In this document: positions 1-8,937 of the stretch, one piece after another
How positions within the stretch are numbered: the first letter of the stretch is position 1
Layout: every line of letters starts with the position of its first letter
NCBI GenBank assembly: GCA_027315115.1
Contig: DAHUYQ010000025.1
Location: forward strand, 1 to 64,000
DNA: 64,000 bases
Direction: 5' to 3'
Source: Solirubrobacterales bacterium
GTDB lineage: Bacteria; Actinomycetota; Thermoleophilia; Solirubrobacterales; Solirubrobacteraceae
Notes under the pieces: model-generated
Databases searched by the model: none
Told to the model about the DNA's origin: nothing
Seen by the model: the letters and a program-made list of their open reading frames with translations, nothing else
Translations under genes and position numbers: made by a program

Positions 1-20
1 CCGCCGGGGCGCCCCGGCGG
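1..20. repeat. Perfect 20-bp GC palindrome at window edge
   Basis: The first 20 bases are identical to their reverse complement (half-site CCGCCGGGGC). It would fold into a tight stem-loop and is probably the terminator-like end of a gene left of the window. No T-run follows, and the left context is cut off. Confidence 0.4.
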
Positions 21-80
21 GCGCGCGTGGCGGCGTCGGAGCGCGGCGGGCGCGCGGCCCGGCGGCCGGCGGGTCGTCAC

Positions 81-86
81 TAGGAT
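81..86 (+). promoter_or_regulatory. -10 box (TAGGAT), leaderless start of the DsbA-family gene
   Basis: TAGGAT ends 8 bases before the ATG at 95, so transcription should begin at or next to the start codon. No clear -35 is seen. It fits the leaderless pattern that recurs through the window. Confidence 0.6.
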
Positions 87-94
87 GGCCCGCA

Positions 95-973
95 ATGAGC
101 TCGACCATCGACGTCACCTGCTTCACCGACCCGGGCTGCCCCTGGGCCTATTCCGAGAGCCCCGCGCTGGCGGTGCTTCGCTGGCGCTACGGCCGCCAGC
201 TTCGCTGGCGGCTGGTGATGATCGGGCTGATGGAGGACCCGGCCGGGTATGCCGCGCGCGGATACACGCCGGTGCGCTCCGCGCAGGGCCACCTGCTCTT
301 CCGCGACCGCTATGGAATGCCCTTCGCGGCCACGCCGCGCGCACGGACGCTCGCGACCGCGCGTGCCTGCAGGGCGATCATCGCCGCACGGCGGATCGCG
401 CCCGACCGGGAGCTTGCGGCCCTGCGCGCGCTCCAGTTCGCCTGGTTCAACTCGACGCTGCTGCTTGACGAGGATGGAGACATCGCGAAGGCGCTGGCGG
501 ACGTCGAGGGCCTGGACGTGGACGCCGTGGTCGCCGGCATCGAGGCCCCCGAGGTGATCGCCGCCTACGAGGCAGACAAGCAGGAGACCCGCACCGCGGA
601 GGGAGGGGCCACCCACTTCCAGGGCAAGGCGCGACAGACCGACGGTCCCGTGCGCTTCTCCGCGCCCTCGCTGATCTTCCATTCGGGAGAGCGGCGGATC
701 GAGGCGGGCGGCTTCCAGCCGGTGGAGGCATACGACCTGGCGATCGCCAACCTCGACACATCACTGGATCGTCGCCAGGCGCCCGAGTCGCCGCTGCCGG
801 CGCTGCAGAGCTTTCCCGACGGGCTGAGCACCCAGGAGGTCGCGGCGATCATGGCGCCGGGCAACACCCCGCCGGACAGGGTCGCCGCCGAGGCGGCGCT
901 GATCGAGCTGGTGGGAGATGGCAGCGTGCGCCGCGTGCCGCTCGGCAACGACGCGCTGTGGGTAGCCGCCTGA
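95..973 (+). CDS. DsbA/FrnE-like thioredoxin-fold protein
   Basis: Predicted soluble 292-aa protein of the DsbA/FrnE/2-hydroxychromene-2-carboxylate isomerase class. The N-terminus gives a beta strand followed by DPGCPWAY (Cys15-Pro-Trp-Ala18). The family redox motif CPWC therefore lacks its second cysteine, which argues against ordinary dithiol exchange and leaves monothiol, isomerase-like or structural roles open. The middle is helical, as in the family. The last 60 or so residues (from about 235) look like a small winged-helix tail. No signal peptide or membrane segment is seen. The ATG is placed 8 bases after a -10 box. It is a single gene just ahead of thrS; the family call is good, the function unknown. 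Confidence 0.75.
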   Translation: MSSTIDVTCFTDPGCPWAYSESPALAVLRWRYGRQLRWRLVMIGLMEDPAGYAARGYTPVRSAQGHLLFRDRYGMPFAATPRARTLATARACRAIIAARRIAPDRELAALRALQFAWFNSTLLLDEDGDIAKALADVEGLDVDAVVAGIEAPEVIAAYEADKQETRTAEGGATHFQGKARQTDGPVRFSAPSLIFHSGERRIEAGGFQPVEAYDLAIANLDTSLDRRQAPESPLPALQSFPDGLSTQEVAAIMAPGNTPPDRVAAEAALIELVGDGSVRRVPLGNDALWVAA

Positions 974-988
974 GCGCAGCGCGCAAGA

Positions 989-994
989 TAGCCT
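989..994 (+). promoter_or_regulatory. -10 box (TAGCCT), leaderless start of thrS
   Basis: TAGCCT ends 8 bases before ATG 1003. This supports that ATG over the in-frame upstream GTG at 958, which lies inside the preceding gene. No T-box leader fits in the 29-base gap. Confidence 0.6.
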
Positions 995-1002
995 GCGCAT
1001 CC

Positions 1003-2973
1003 ATGTCCGTGAAGGCGACGCTCCCAGACGGCAAAGAGCTGCAGCTACCAGACGGCGCCACCGGCGCCGATGCCGCCGCCGCGATCGGCCCGGGCCTGGC
1101 CAAAGCCGCCCTGGCCGTGCGAGTCAGCCACCCGGAGGTCGGCGAGCAGCCGCAGACCCGCGACCTGGCGCTGCCGCTGCCCGACGGGGCACGGATCGAG
1201 ATCCTCACCGCCAAGAGCGGCGCGCCGGCGCTGGAGCTGATCCGCCACGACGCCGCGCACGTGCTGGCCACCGCGGTCATGGAGCTCTACCCGGGCGTGA
1301 AGATCTCGATCGGCCCGGCGATCGACGATGGCTTCTACTACGACTTCGACTTCCCCGACGGCGTCAGCATCTCTGAGGACGCCTTCCCGGAGATCGAAGA
1401 GCGGATGCGCGCGCACATCAAGGCGGCCGAGCCGTTTCTGCGCAGCGAGGTGCCGGTCACGCAGGCGCGCGAGCGGTTCCTCGCCGAGGCCCAGGACTAC
1501 AAGGTCGAGCTGATCGACGACCTGGTCAGCGCGGCCGCGCAGGGGCCGGCGCCGCTGCGGACCGTCTCGCTCTACGAGAACGGCCCGTTCACCGACCTCT
1601 GCCGCGGCCCGCACGCGCCGAGCACCGCCAGCGTCGGCGCCTTCAAGCTGCAGTCGCTCGCCGGCGCCTACTGGCGCGGGGACTCCTCGCGGCAGATGCT
1701 CACGCGCATCTACGGCACCGCGTTCTTCAACAAGGCGCAGCTCGCCGAGCATCTGGAGCGTCTGGAGCAGGCGCGTGCCCGCGACCACCGGCGCCTGGGG
1801 CGCGAGCTCGGGCTCTTCTCCTTCTCGGAGCTATCGCCAGGCAGCCCTTTCTGGAAGCCGGCCGGGATGGTGATCTGGAACGAGCTGACCGACCTGTGGC
1901 GCACCGAGAACCGCCGGCGCGGCTACCGCGAGGTCAAGACGCCGATCATCTACGACGTCGAGCTCTGGAAGCAGTCCGGGCACTGGGAGAAGTACAAGGA
2001 GAACATGTACTTCACCGAGGTGGAGGATCGGCCCATGGGGATGAAGCCCATGAACTGCCCCGCCCACATCCAGATCTACAAGGACGAGCGGCGCTCCTAC
2101 CGCGACCTGCCGATCCGCTACTCCGAGGCCGGGCTGGTTCACCGTCACGAGCCCAGCGGCGTGCTGCACGGCCTGCTGCGCGTGCGCCACATAACTCAGG
2201 ACGACGCGCACATCTTCTGCACCGAGGACCAGGTCGAGCGGGAGGTCGTGGAGTGCCTGAAGTTCGGCTTCGCGATCTACGAGATCTTCGGATTCGAGCC
2301 GCGCCTGGAGCTCTCCACCCGTCCCGAGAAGCGAATCGGAGACGATGCGATGTGGGACCGCGCCGAGAAGGCGCTGGCCGACGCGCTGGCCTCCCAGGGA
2401 CTGGAGTACGAGCTCAACCCGGGTGACGGCGCCTTCTACGGGCCCAAGATCGACCTGCACATGACCGACTCGATCGGCCGCTCCTGGCAGTTGGGAACGG
2501 TTCAGCTCGACTACATGATGCCGGAGCGCTTCGACCTGACCTACACCGGCGCCGACAACGCCGAGCACCGGCCGGTGATGATCCACCGCGCGCTGCTGGG
2601 CTCCTTCGAGCGCTTCATCGGCATCCTGATCGAGCACTACGCCGGCCTGCTTCCACTGTGGCTGGCGCCCGTGCAGGCAAGCGTGCTCAGCATCTCGCAG
2701 CCCGCCGCGCCCTATGCGCTCGAGGTGGCGGACACGCTGCGCGAGGCGGGACTGCGCGTGCACGTCGACGATCGGGGCGAGTCGCTCGGCCGCAAGGTCA
2801 GAGACGCCGAGCTCTCGAAGGTTCCCTACATGCTGGTCGTCGGCGAGCGTGAGGCCACCGAGCGCACCGTCTCGGTGCGGGAGCGGCAGCGCGGCGATGA
2901 GAGCTCGCCCGCCACCGTTTCCCTGGAGGAGATCCGCGCCCGACTGCGCGACGAGGTCGCGAGCCGCTCATGA
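1003..2973 (+). CDS. thrS: Threonine--tRNA ligase
   Basis: Cytosolic class II synthetase that charges tRNA-Thr, 656 aa, the usual full length. It has an N-terminal TGS domain (about 1-60) and an editing domain with the HxxxH motif HDAAH at 82-86. The catalytic core includes MKPMNCPAH with the presumed zinc ligand Cys352 and the motif HGLLRVRHITQDDAHIFC. The last 100 or so residues are the anticodon-binding domain. The start is chosen from the TGS domain boundary (MSVKATLPDG) and from the -10 box 8 bases upstream. In actinobacteria thrS often lies apart from infC; here it directly precedes it, with its own promoter and with the infC promoter in between. Confidence 0.97.
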   Translation: MSVKATLPDGKELQLPDGATGADAAAAIGPGLAKAALAVRVSHPEVGEQPQTRDLALPLPDGARIEILTAKSGAPALELIRHDAAHVLATAVMELYPGVKISIGPAIDDGFYYDFDFPDGVSISEDAFPEIEERMRAHIKAAEPFLRSEVPVTQARERFLAEAQDYKVELIDDLVSAAAQGPAPLRTVSLYENGPFTDLCRGPHAPSTASVGAFKLQSLAGAYWRGDSSRQMLTRIYGTAFFNKAQLAEHLERLEQARARDHRRLGRELGLFSFSELSPGSPFWKPAGMVIWNELTDLWRTENRRRGYREVKTPIIYDVELWKQSGHWEKYKENMYFTEVEDRPMGMKPMNCPAHIQIYKDERRSYRDLPIRYSEAGLVHRHEPSGVLHGLLRVRHITQDDAHIFCTEDQVEREVVECLKFGFAIYEIFGFEPRLELSTRPEKRIGDDAMWDRAEKALADALASQGLEYELNPGDGAFYGPKIDLHMTDSIGRSWQLGTVQLDYMMPERFDLTYTGADNAEHRPVMIHRALLGSFERFIGILIEHYAGLLPLWLAPVQASVLSISQPAAPYALEVADTLREAGLRVHVDDRGESLGRKVRDAELSKVPYMLVVGEREATERTVSVRERQRGDESSPATVSLEEIRARLRDEVASRS

Positions 2974-2990
2974 TCGCGGCGATATTCCGC

Positions 2991-3018
2991 TTGCGCGCGC
3001 ATGGCGGCCCGCTATACT
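2991..3018 (+). promoter_or_regulatory. Promoter of the infC-rpmI-rplT operon
   Basis: TTGCGC (2991-2996), a 16-base spacer and TATACT (3013-3018) make one of the best sigma-70-type promoters in the window. Transcription would start near 3025. That leaves an 80-base leader before infC, unlike the leaderless genes around it. The leader may hold autoregulatory structure, but I could not recognise a known L20 or IF3 leader. Confidence 0.75.
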
Positions 3019-3105
3019 GCGCCGCCTTGACGACCCGCATCCGATCAATGCGCCGCTCCTAGCTTCAGCTTGACGCGCGACTCCAACAGCTTGGGGACTG
3101 TCTAA

Positions 3106-3921
3106 GTGCCGGTCCCACGCAGATTCGACCGGCGCCCGCCCGAGCGGGATCTGACCAGGATCAACGAGCGCATCCGTGTGCCCGAGGTCCGGCTGATCGA
3201 CGACCAGGGCCAGCAGGTCGGGGTGATGAAGACCCCTGACGCGCTGCGCTTCGCCCAGGAGCGCGACCTCGATCTCGTCGAGGTCGCCCCTGACGCCAGG
3301 CCACCCGTCTGCCGGGTGCTCGACTACTCCAAGTACAAGTACGAGCAGGCCCAGAAGCAGAAGCAGGCGCGCAAGCACCAGCAGCAGATCACGGTGCGCG
3401 AGATCAAGTTCCGCCCCAAGATCGCCCAGCACGACTACGACACCAAGAAGGGTCACGTCGAACGCTTCCTGCGCCACAAGGACAAGGTGAAGGTCACGAT
3501 CATGTTCCGAGGGCGCGAGGTGACCCACCCCGAGCGTGGCGTGGCGATCCTCGACCGCCTGGCCGAGGAGCTCGCCGAGCTCGGTGTCGTGGAGCAGCGG
3601 CCCTTGCAGGAGGGCCGCAACATGACGATGCTGCTAGCACCCTCCAAGACGGTGCTGGCGGGCAGGGCCGACCACGCCGGGCACGATGGCGAGGAGGGCG
3701 AGGAGGGCGAGGGTACGGCCGCCGCTGGCGAGGTGACGGCCGCCGCAGGGGAGGCCACGGCCGCCGCAGGGGAGGCCACGGGCGCCGCGACGGGCGAGGC
3801 GACGGACGTTGCGGGCGAGGCCGTCGGCACCGCGGGCGAGGCCGCTCCAGAGCCGGTTTCCAGCGATGGAGCAGGGGCCACAGAGCACCAGGCTGCCGCC
3901 GGTGGCGGCGCCGTGTCATAA
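3106..3921 (+). CDS. infC: Translation initiation factor IF-3 with C-terminal extension
   Basis: IF-3 binds the 30S subunit and checks the initiator tRNA/start codon. Residues 1-185 or so cover both IF-3 domains ([17 protein letters not shown], the lysine-rich linker [19 protein letters not shown], then [20 protein letters not shown]). Translation starts at GTG 3106 after an 80-base leader. The protein is 271 aa rather than about 170-200. The extra 80 residues are an Ala/Gly/Glu/Thr-rich, probably disordered tail, partly built from a 21-base tandem repeat. It is the first gene of the classical infC-rpmI-rplT operon. Confidence 0.95.
   Translation: MPVPRRFDRRPPERDLTRINERIRVPEVRLIDDQGQQVGVMKTPDALRFAQERDLDLVEVAPDARPPVCRVLDYSKYKYEQAQKQKQARKHQQQITVREIKFRPKIAQHDYDTKKGHVERFLRHKDKVKVTIMFRGREVTHPERGVAILDRLAEELAELGVVEQRPLQEGRNMTMLLAPSKTVLAGRADHAGHDGEEGEEGEGTAAAGEVTAAAGEATAAAGEATGAATGEATDVAGEAVGTAGEAAPEPVSSDGAGATEHQAAAGGGAVS
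3718..3780 (+). repeat. 21-bp tandem repeat, 3 copies, inside infC
   Basis: Three 21-base units (3718-3738, 3739-3759, 3760-3780) encode Ala/Gly/Glu/Thr repeats of the IF-3 tail. The last two units are identical (GCCGCCGCAGGGGAGGCCAC plus G). The period is a multiple of three, so copy changes keep the frame. Confidence 0.9.
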
Positions 3922-3932
3922 TTCTCGGCTCG

Positions 3933-4130
3933 ATGCCGAAGATGAAGACACACTCAGGCGCCAAGAAGCGCTTCAAGCTGACCGGCTCCGGCAAGGTCCG
4001 GGGCAGGCACGCCTACTCCAGCCACATCCTGGAGAAGAAGTCCCCGAAGCGCAAGCGCGCGATCGGCAAACCCGCGATCCTCTCCGATCACGACGAGCCG
4101 CGCGTCAAGAAGCTGCTGAGGACCAAATGA
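3933..4130 (+). CDS. rpmI: 50S ribosomal protein L35
   Basis: Small basic large-subunit protein, 65 aa, the normal length. It opens [20 protein letters not shown], the family signature, and is rich in Lys/Arg throughout. It lies 11 bases after infC, and its TGA overlaps the ATG of rplT (ATGA at 4127-4130), so L35 and L20 translation should be coupled. Confidence 0.97.
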   Translation: MPKMKTHSGAKKRFKLTGSGKVRGRHAYSSHILEKKSPKRKRAIGKPAILSDHDEPRVKKLLRTK

Positions 4131-4486
4131 CTCGCGTCAAGCGTTCACTGCACGCGCGCAAGAAGCGGCGCGCCACACTCGAGCTGACCAAGGGCTTCCG
4201 CGGCGAGGCCAACTCCGGCTACAGACGCGCCAAGGAGGCGCTGATGAAGGCCGACTCCTACGCCTACCGCGACAGGCGCAACCGCAAGCGCGACTTCCGC
4301 AAGCTCTGGATCACGCGCATCAACGCTGCCGCGCGCATCAACGGCATGAGCTACTCGCAGTTCATGCACGGCCTCTCCAAGGCCGGCGTGGAGCTCGACC
4401 GCAAGGTTCTGGCCGACATCGCCGTGCGCGATGCCGACGCCTTCCGACGTTTCGCGGAGATCGCCCGCGAGGCGTCGGCTGCCTGA
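4127..4486 (+). CDS. rplT: 50S ribosomal protein L20
   Basis: rRNA-binding assembly protein of the 50S subunit, 119 aa, the usual size. It has the basic N-terminus [20 protein letters not shown] and the conserved [20 protein letters not shown], followed by the globular part with [17 protein letters not shown]. The ATG at 4127 overlaps the rpmI stop by four bases. It is the last gene of the operon, followed 33 bases later by an intrinsic terminator. Confidence 0.97.
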   Translation: MTRVKRSLHARKKRRATLELTKGFRGEANSGYRRAKEALMKADSYAYRDRRNRKRDFRKLWITRINAAARINGMSYSQFMHGLSKAGVELDRKVLADIAVRDADAFRRFAEIAREASAA

Positions 4487-4518
4487 TCCCAAACTCAGAC
4501 AACAGCCGAAGGCTAACC

Positions 4519-4550
4519 GGGCGCCGCTCCGCAAGGACGGCGCCCTTTTT
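4519..4550 (+). terminator. Rho-independent terminator after rplT
   Basis: An 8-bp stem GGGCGCCG/CGGCGCCC (4519-4526, 4538-4545) with an 11-base loop is followed directly by TTTTT. It is the only textbook terminator in the window. The next ATG (4554) starts 4 bases after the T-run, so the downstream operon depends on read-through or on a promoter not seen here. Confidence 0.93.
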
Positions 4551-4553
4551 CGT

Positions 4554-5318
4554 ATGACGACCACGATCACAAGCCCACACAACCCCAAGCTCCAGACGCT
4601 GCGGCGCCTGCAGCGCCGGCGCGAGCGCGATGCCACATGCCGCTTCCTGGTCGAGGGCGAGGATCTGATCGCGGCCGCCAGCGCCGCCGGCATCGCGCCG
4701 GTGGAGGGCTACCGCACGGCGGAGTGCGAGATCGAGCAGGCATGCGGTGTGTCCTTCACAGAGGTGGCGGGACAGGCGCTTGCCGCCGTCAGCACGCTGG
4801 GGTCGGGGGCCAGGGTGGCCGCCGTCTACCAGCAGCGCTACGCGCAGGCCCCCGCGGGCCCGCTCTGCCTCTACCTGCACGGCCTCTCCGACCCTGGGAA
4901 CGTGGGCGCCTGCCTGCGCTCAGCGCACGCCTTCGGTGCCGCCTGCGTGGCGCTCGGGCCCGGCTGTGCCGACCCACACTCGCCCAAGGCGGTGCGGGCG
5001 AGCATGGGCGCGATCTTCGGCGTGCCGATGGCGCGGGCATCTTCGATCGTCGATCTGCCGGGGCGCACGGTCGCGCTGGCCGCCCATCGTGGCGCGCCGC
5101 TGGCGCAGGTGGCCGCAGAGCTGGCCGCCGGCGAGCGGGCCGCATCGCTCACCCTGCTCGTGGGAGCCGAGCGGGAGGGCCTGCCCGAGGAGCTGATCGA
5201 GGCCTGCGATCTGCTCGCGCACATCCCGATCGCCTCCGAGTCGCTGAACGCGGCGATGGCGGCGACCGTGGCTCTGTACGAGATCGACCGACATTTCACT
5301 AGGGTGCGCACGTCGTGA
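4554..5318 (+). CDS. TrmH/SpoU-family RNA 2'-O-methyltransferase
   Basis: SPOUT methyltransferase, 254 aa, using SAM to methylate a ribose in rRNA (TsnR-like) or tRNA. All three SpoU motifs are present: LSDPGNVGACLRSAHAFGA, LLVGAEREGLPEEL, and IPIASESLNAAMAATVALYE. An N-terminal substrate-binding part starts MTTTITSPHNPKLQTLRRL. ATG 4554 is used because upstream in-frame codons run through the terminator. Its TGA overlaps the GTG of pheS (GTGA). This position between rplT and pheS is conserved in actinobacteria. The exact target nucleotide cannot be told. Confidence 0.9.
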   Translation: MTTTITSPHNPKLQTLRRLQRRRERDATCRFLVEGEDLIAAASAAGIAPVEGYRTAECEIEQACGVSFTEVAGQALAAVSTLGSGARVAAVYQQRYAQAPAGPLCLYLHGLSDPGNVGACLRSAHAFGAACVALGPGCADPHSPKAVRASMGAIFGVPMARASSIVDLPGRTVALAAHRGAPLAQVAAELAAGERAASLTLLVGAEREGLPEELIEACDLLAHIPIASESLNAAMAATVALYEIDRHFTRVRTS

Positions 5319-6382
5319 TCGAGCGGATCAAAGAGCTGCAGAACGAGGCGGAGGCCGCGATCGAGGCCGCGGGTGGCAGCGAGGCGCTGGAGGAGCTGCG
5401 CGTGCGCTACCTCGGCCGCAAGGCGGAGCTGCCGATGATGCTTCGCGGGGTGGCATCGCTGCCGCCGGAGCAGCGTTCGCGGGTGGGGCGAGAGGCGAAC
5501 ATCGCGCGGCAGGCGCTGGAGGCGTTGATCGAGGGGCGTTCCGCGCAGATGCACGCCGCCGAGCTGGACCAGCAGCTCGCGCGCGACACGGTCGACGTCA
5601 CGCTTCCCGGCACGCCGGCTCAGCCCGTCGGGCGCCTGCACGTCCTGACCGCGATGCAGCGTGAGCTGGAGGACATCTTCCTGGGCCTCGGGTTCACCGT
5701 GCTGGAGGGCCCGGAGGTGGAGACCGTCCACTACAACTTCGACGCGCTGAACCACAATCCGACACATCCCGCGCGGGCCAAGACCGACACGTTCTACGTC
5801 TCCGACCAGGTCGTGCTGCGAACGCACACCTCGCCGATGCAGGTGCGGGCGATGGAAGCGCACCCGCCGCCGCTCTACGTCGTGATCCCGGGTCGCGTCT
5901 ACCGTCCCGACAGCGACGCCACGCACACGCCGCAGTTCCACCAGATCGAGGGCCTGGCGGTTGACGAGGACATCACCCTGGCCGACCTGAAGGGCACGCT
6001 GCTGGCCTTCGCCAAGATCGTGTTCGGCGACGAGCGCGAGGTGCGCCTGCGCCCCCACTTCTTCCCGTTCACCGAGCCCTCGGTGGAGGTCGACGTCTCC
6101 TGCTTCAACTGCTCGGGCAAAGGCTTCATGCGCGACGGCTCCCGTTGCGGGCTCTGCAAGGGGGAGGGCTGGCTGGAGGTGCTGGGCGCCGGCGAGGTGG
6201 ACCCCAACGTCTACGCCTACGTCCCCACCACCGAGAGCAACGCGCCCGGCTACGACCCTGAGCGAGTGCAGGGATTCGCATGGGGGATGGGCGTTGAGCG
6301 GATCGCGATGCTCAAGCACGGCATCCCCGACCTGCGGCTCTACTACGAGAACGACGTTCGCTTCCTGGAGCAGTTCGGATGA
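5315..6382 (+). CDS. pheS: Phenylalanine--tRNA ligase, alpha subunit
   Basis: Catalytic subunit of the alpha2beta2 enzyme, 355 aa. A coiled-coil N-terminal arm (about 1-85) precedes the class II core with THTSPMQVRAM and GRVYRPDSDATHTPQFHQIEG. The C-terminus GFAWGMGVERIAMLKHGIPD contains motif 3. A four-cysteine knuckle (Cys263/266 and Cys278/281) is a known variant in some bacterial PheS. The start is GTG 5315, overlapping the methyltransferase stop. Its own TGA overlaps the ATG of pheT. Confidence 0.97.
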   Translation: MIERIKELQNEAEAAIEAAGGSEALEELRVRYLGRKAELPMMLRGVASLPPEQRSRVGREANIARQALEALIEGRSAQMHAAELDQQLARDTVDVTLPGTPAQPVGRLHVLTAMQRELEDIFLGLGFTVLEGPEVETVHYNFDALNHNPTHPARAKTDTFYVSDQVVLRTHTSPMQVRAMEAHPPPLYVVIPGRVYRPDSDATHTPQFHQIEGLAVDEDITLADLKGTLLAFAKIVFGDEREVRLRPHFFPFTEPSVEVDVSCFNCSGKGFMRDGSRCGLCKGEGWLEVLGAGEVDPNVYAYVPTTESNAPGYDPERVQGFAWGMGVERIAMLKHGIPDLRLYYENDVRFLEQFG

Positions 6383-8937
6383 GAGTCCCGCTGGAGTGGC
6401 TGCTGACCTACTGCGATCCTGGGCTGGACGTCGCCGCGATCGAGGAGCGCCTGACGATGACCGGCACCAAGGTCGAGGCGATCCACCGCCACGGCGTGAT
6501 GAGCGCCGACGGGTTCGTCGTGGGCGCGGTGCTGAGCGTCGAGCAGCACCCCAACGCCGACCGGCTGCGGGTCTGCCAGGTCGATGTAGGACCCGCCCAA
6601 CCCGCCCCCGGCCGCCCGGCTTCCCCCGACGGGCCGGCCACTATCGTCTGCGGCGCCCCGAACGTCGCCGCGGGCCAGCGCGTCGCGGTGGCGCTGCCGG
6701 GCGCGGTGATGCCCGACGGCACCAAGCTGAAGGCGGCGAAGCTGCGCGGCATCCCCTCCGCCGGGATGATCCTCGCCGAGGACGAGATCCAGATCGGCCC
6801 CGGCCACGAAGGGATCATGGTCCTGGACGCGCTGGCGGCCACGGGCGCGCTCGGCCCCGATCCGCGGATCGAGCCGGGGACGCCGCTGGGCGAGGTGCTG
6901 CCGATCGCCACCGAGGTGATCGAGCTGGAGATCACGCCCAACCGCCCCGACTGCCTCGGCGTCTACGGCGTGGCGCGCGAGCTGCACGCGGCCACCGGCG
7001 CCCCGCTCGCCGCCGAGCCCTGGAGCGAGGACCCCGGCACGCTCGGGCCGCTGCTCGGCGCCGAGGTGGATGTGCTCTGCCCCGAGCTCTGCCCCCGCGT
7101 CACCGCGCGGATCTTCGAGAACGTGAGGATCGCGCCATCGCCACCGTGGCTGAAGGCGAGGCTGACGGCGGCTGGCCAGCGCCCGATCAACAACGTCGTC
7201 GACATCACCAACTACGTGATGCTGCTGACCGGGCAGCCGCTGCACGCCTTCGACCTGGACCGGGTCGCCGGAGGCAGGCTGACGGTCAGGCGCGCGCACG
7301 ATGGCGAGCAGGTGGTCACGCTCGACGGGCAGCAGCGCACGCTGGACTCCGAGATGGTGTTGATCGAGGACGAGGATGGGCCGACTTCGATCGCCGGCCT
7401 GATGGGCGGCAGCCGCTCGGAGGTGCACGAGGGCACCACCCGCGTGCTGATGGAGGTCGCCAACTGGCACGGGCCGAGCATCCACCACGCCTCCTGGGGC
7501 CTCGGCCTGCGCAGCGAGGCCTCATCGCGCTTCGAAAAGGGGCTAGCGCCCGAGCAGTGCATGCACGCCCAGGTCGTGGCGGCGCGGCTGATGCTCGAGC
7601 TGTGCGGCGCGACGCTCGCGCCGGGCACGGTCGACGTCGGCGGTCCCTTCCCGGAGCCGGCGAAGATCACGCTGCGCTCGGCGAAGGTGCGGTCGGTGCT
7701 CGGCGTCTCGGTCTCGCTGCAGCGCGAGCAGGAGATCCTGCGGGCACTGGGCTTCCAGGCCGAGGCGGCGGGCGAGGACCTGCAGGTGAGCGTGCCGCCG
7801 CTGCGCAGAAACGACGTGACACGCGAAGCGGACCTGATCGAGGAGGTCGCGCGCATCGACGGCCTGGAGCGGCTGCCGGTCACGCTGCCGGCGCGGCGCG
7901 GCGCCTACGGCATGCTCAGCGAGACGCAGCGGCTGCGGCGGCGGGCGGTCGACGCTCTGGTCGGGCGCGGCCTCTACGAGACCGTCGGGTGGACCTTCTG
8001 CCCGCCGACGCTCGCCGATCGGCTGCGGCTCTCAGCCGAGCATCCGTGGCGCAGCCACGCCGTCGAGCTGGAGAACCCGCTCTCCGAGGACCAGGCGCTG
8101 CTGCGGCCCACGCTGCTGGGATCGCTGCTGGACAGCGCGGCCCGCAACAGCGCGCGCGGGAACGGCGATCTGCGGCTCTTCGAGGTCGGCACCGTGTTCA
8201 TCCGCGATGGCGCGCCCGGTCACGACGTCGACTCGGTCGGCGTCGACGTCGCGCAGATCGCCGCCGAAACTGGCGTATGTGAGCGGCAGGCGCTCGCCGT
8301 GCTGCTCAGCGGGCGGCAGTTGCCGCGCACCTGGGGCGCCGCCGAGCCGCCGAGCGCCGGCTTCTTCGCGGCCAAGGGCGTGCTGGAAGCGCTCTGCGAC
8401 GCGCTGCGGGTGCAGGTGGACTGCACCGACGCGCGGGGCCGCACGGACCTCGACTTCCTGCACCCCGGGCGGCGGGCGCTGATCTGCGGCGGCGGCGAGA
8501 CGATCGGCTGGATCGGCGAGCTGCACCCGCTGGTGGCGGAGAGCTACGAGTTGCAGAGCGGGGCCGGCGCGCCGGCGGGCCTGGAGCTCGATCTGAGCAA
8601 GCTGCTGAAGCTGGCGCAGAGCGCTGGCGAGAGCCGCGCCTACTCCGACCTGATCTCCTTCCCGGAGCTGCGGCGCGACCTGGCCGTGGTGCTGGGAGAG
8701 CAGGTGCAGGCCGCGCAGGTGCTCGCGGCTGTGCGCAAGGCGGGTGGCTCGCTGCTGGCGGACGCGGAGGTCTTCGACGTCTACAGCGGCCCGCAGGTGG
8801 GCGCGGGCAACCGCTCGCTCGCGCTCTCCCTGAGCTTCAGGGTCAGCGACCGCACGCTCTCCGATGAGGACGTCGCGCCGGTGCAGCAGCGGATCGTGGC
8901 TGCGCTGGAAGAGCTGGGAGGGCATCTGCGTGGCTGA
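6379..8937 (+). CDS. pheT: Phenylalanine--tRNA ligase, beta subunit
   Basis: 852-aa beta subunit, full length. Visible parts are the N-terminal region MRVPLEWLLTYCDPG, a tRNA-binding OB fold with LSVEQHPNADRLRVCQVDVG, B3/B4 editing domains, a B5 domain, and the C-terminal ferredoxin-like anticodon-binding domain. A Pro/Ala-rich insert (AQPAPGRPASPDGPA) sits in the OB fold. ATG 6379 overlaps the pheS stop. The 3' end carries the Shine-Dalgarno site and start codon of argC, linking phenylalanyl-tRNA supply to arginine synthesis in one transcript. Confidence 0.97.
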   Translation: MRVPLEWLLTYCDPGLDVAAIEERLTMTGTKVEAIHRHGVMSADGFVVGAVLSVEQHPNADRLRVCQVDVGPAQPAPGRPASPDGPATIVCGAPNVAAGQRVAVALPGAVMPDGTKLKAAKLRGIPSAGMILAEDEIQIGPGHEGIMVLDALAATGALGPDPRIEPGTPLGEVLPIATEVIELEITPNRPDCLGVYGVARELHAATGAPLAAEPWSEDPGTLGPLLGAEVDVLCPELCPRVTARIFENVRIAPSPPWLKARLTAAGQRPINNVVDITNYVMLLTGQPLHAFDLDRVAGGRLTVRRAHDGEQVVTLDGQQRTLDSEMVLIEDEDGPTSIAGLMGGSRSEVHEGTTRVLMEVANWHGPSIHHASWGLGLRSEASSRFEKGLAPEQCMHAQVVAARLMLELCGATLAPGTVDVGGPFPEPAKITLRSAKVRSVLGVSVSLQREQEILRALGFQAEAAGEDLQVSVPPLRRNDVTREADLIEEVARIDGLERLPVTLPARRGAYGMLSETQRLRRRAVDALVGRGLYETVGWTFCPPTLADRLRLSAEHPWRSHAVELENPLSEDQALLRPTLLGSLLDSAARNSARGNGDLRLFEVGTVFIRDGAPGHDVDSVGVDVAQIAAETGVCERQALAVLLSGRQLPRTWGAAEPPSAGFFAAKGVLEALCDALRVQVDCTDARGRTDLDFLHPGRRALICGGGETIGWIGELHPLVAESYELQSGAGAPAGLELDLSKLLKLAQSAGESRAYSDLISFPELRRDLAVVLGEQVQAAQVLAAVRKAGGSLLADAEVFDVYSGPQVGAGNRSLALSLSFRVSDRTLSDEDVAPVQQRIVAALEELGGHLRG
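8916..8922 (+). promoter_or_regulatory. Shine-Dalgarno site that fixes the argC start
   Basis: GGGAGGG, inside the end of pheT, is 7 bases ahead of GTG 8930. It selects that start over longer in-frame extensions that lie entirely within pheT. Confidence 0.85.

Noticed and set aside
974-1002. T-box before thrS
   Set aside because: Only 29 bases separate the genes and the -10 box sits 8 bases from the ATG.
2974-3105. Known ribosomal-protein leader before infC
   Set aside because: The 80-base leader has only short stems (CGCAT/ATGCG); no recognisable L20 or IF3 autoregulatory motif.
4871-6319. Long open frames opposite real genes (for example 4871-6319, 19614-20537, 32924-35392, 61978-63705 on the minus strand)
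   Set aside because: They mirror strongly conserved genes and are the usual result of high-GC codon use; low-complexity products with no family features.
6294-8282. 662-codon plus-strand frame over pheT
   Set aside because: It is a frame-shifted shadow of pheT, rich in Arg/Ala/Gly, with no domain.
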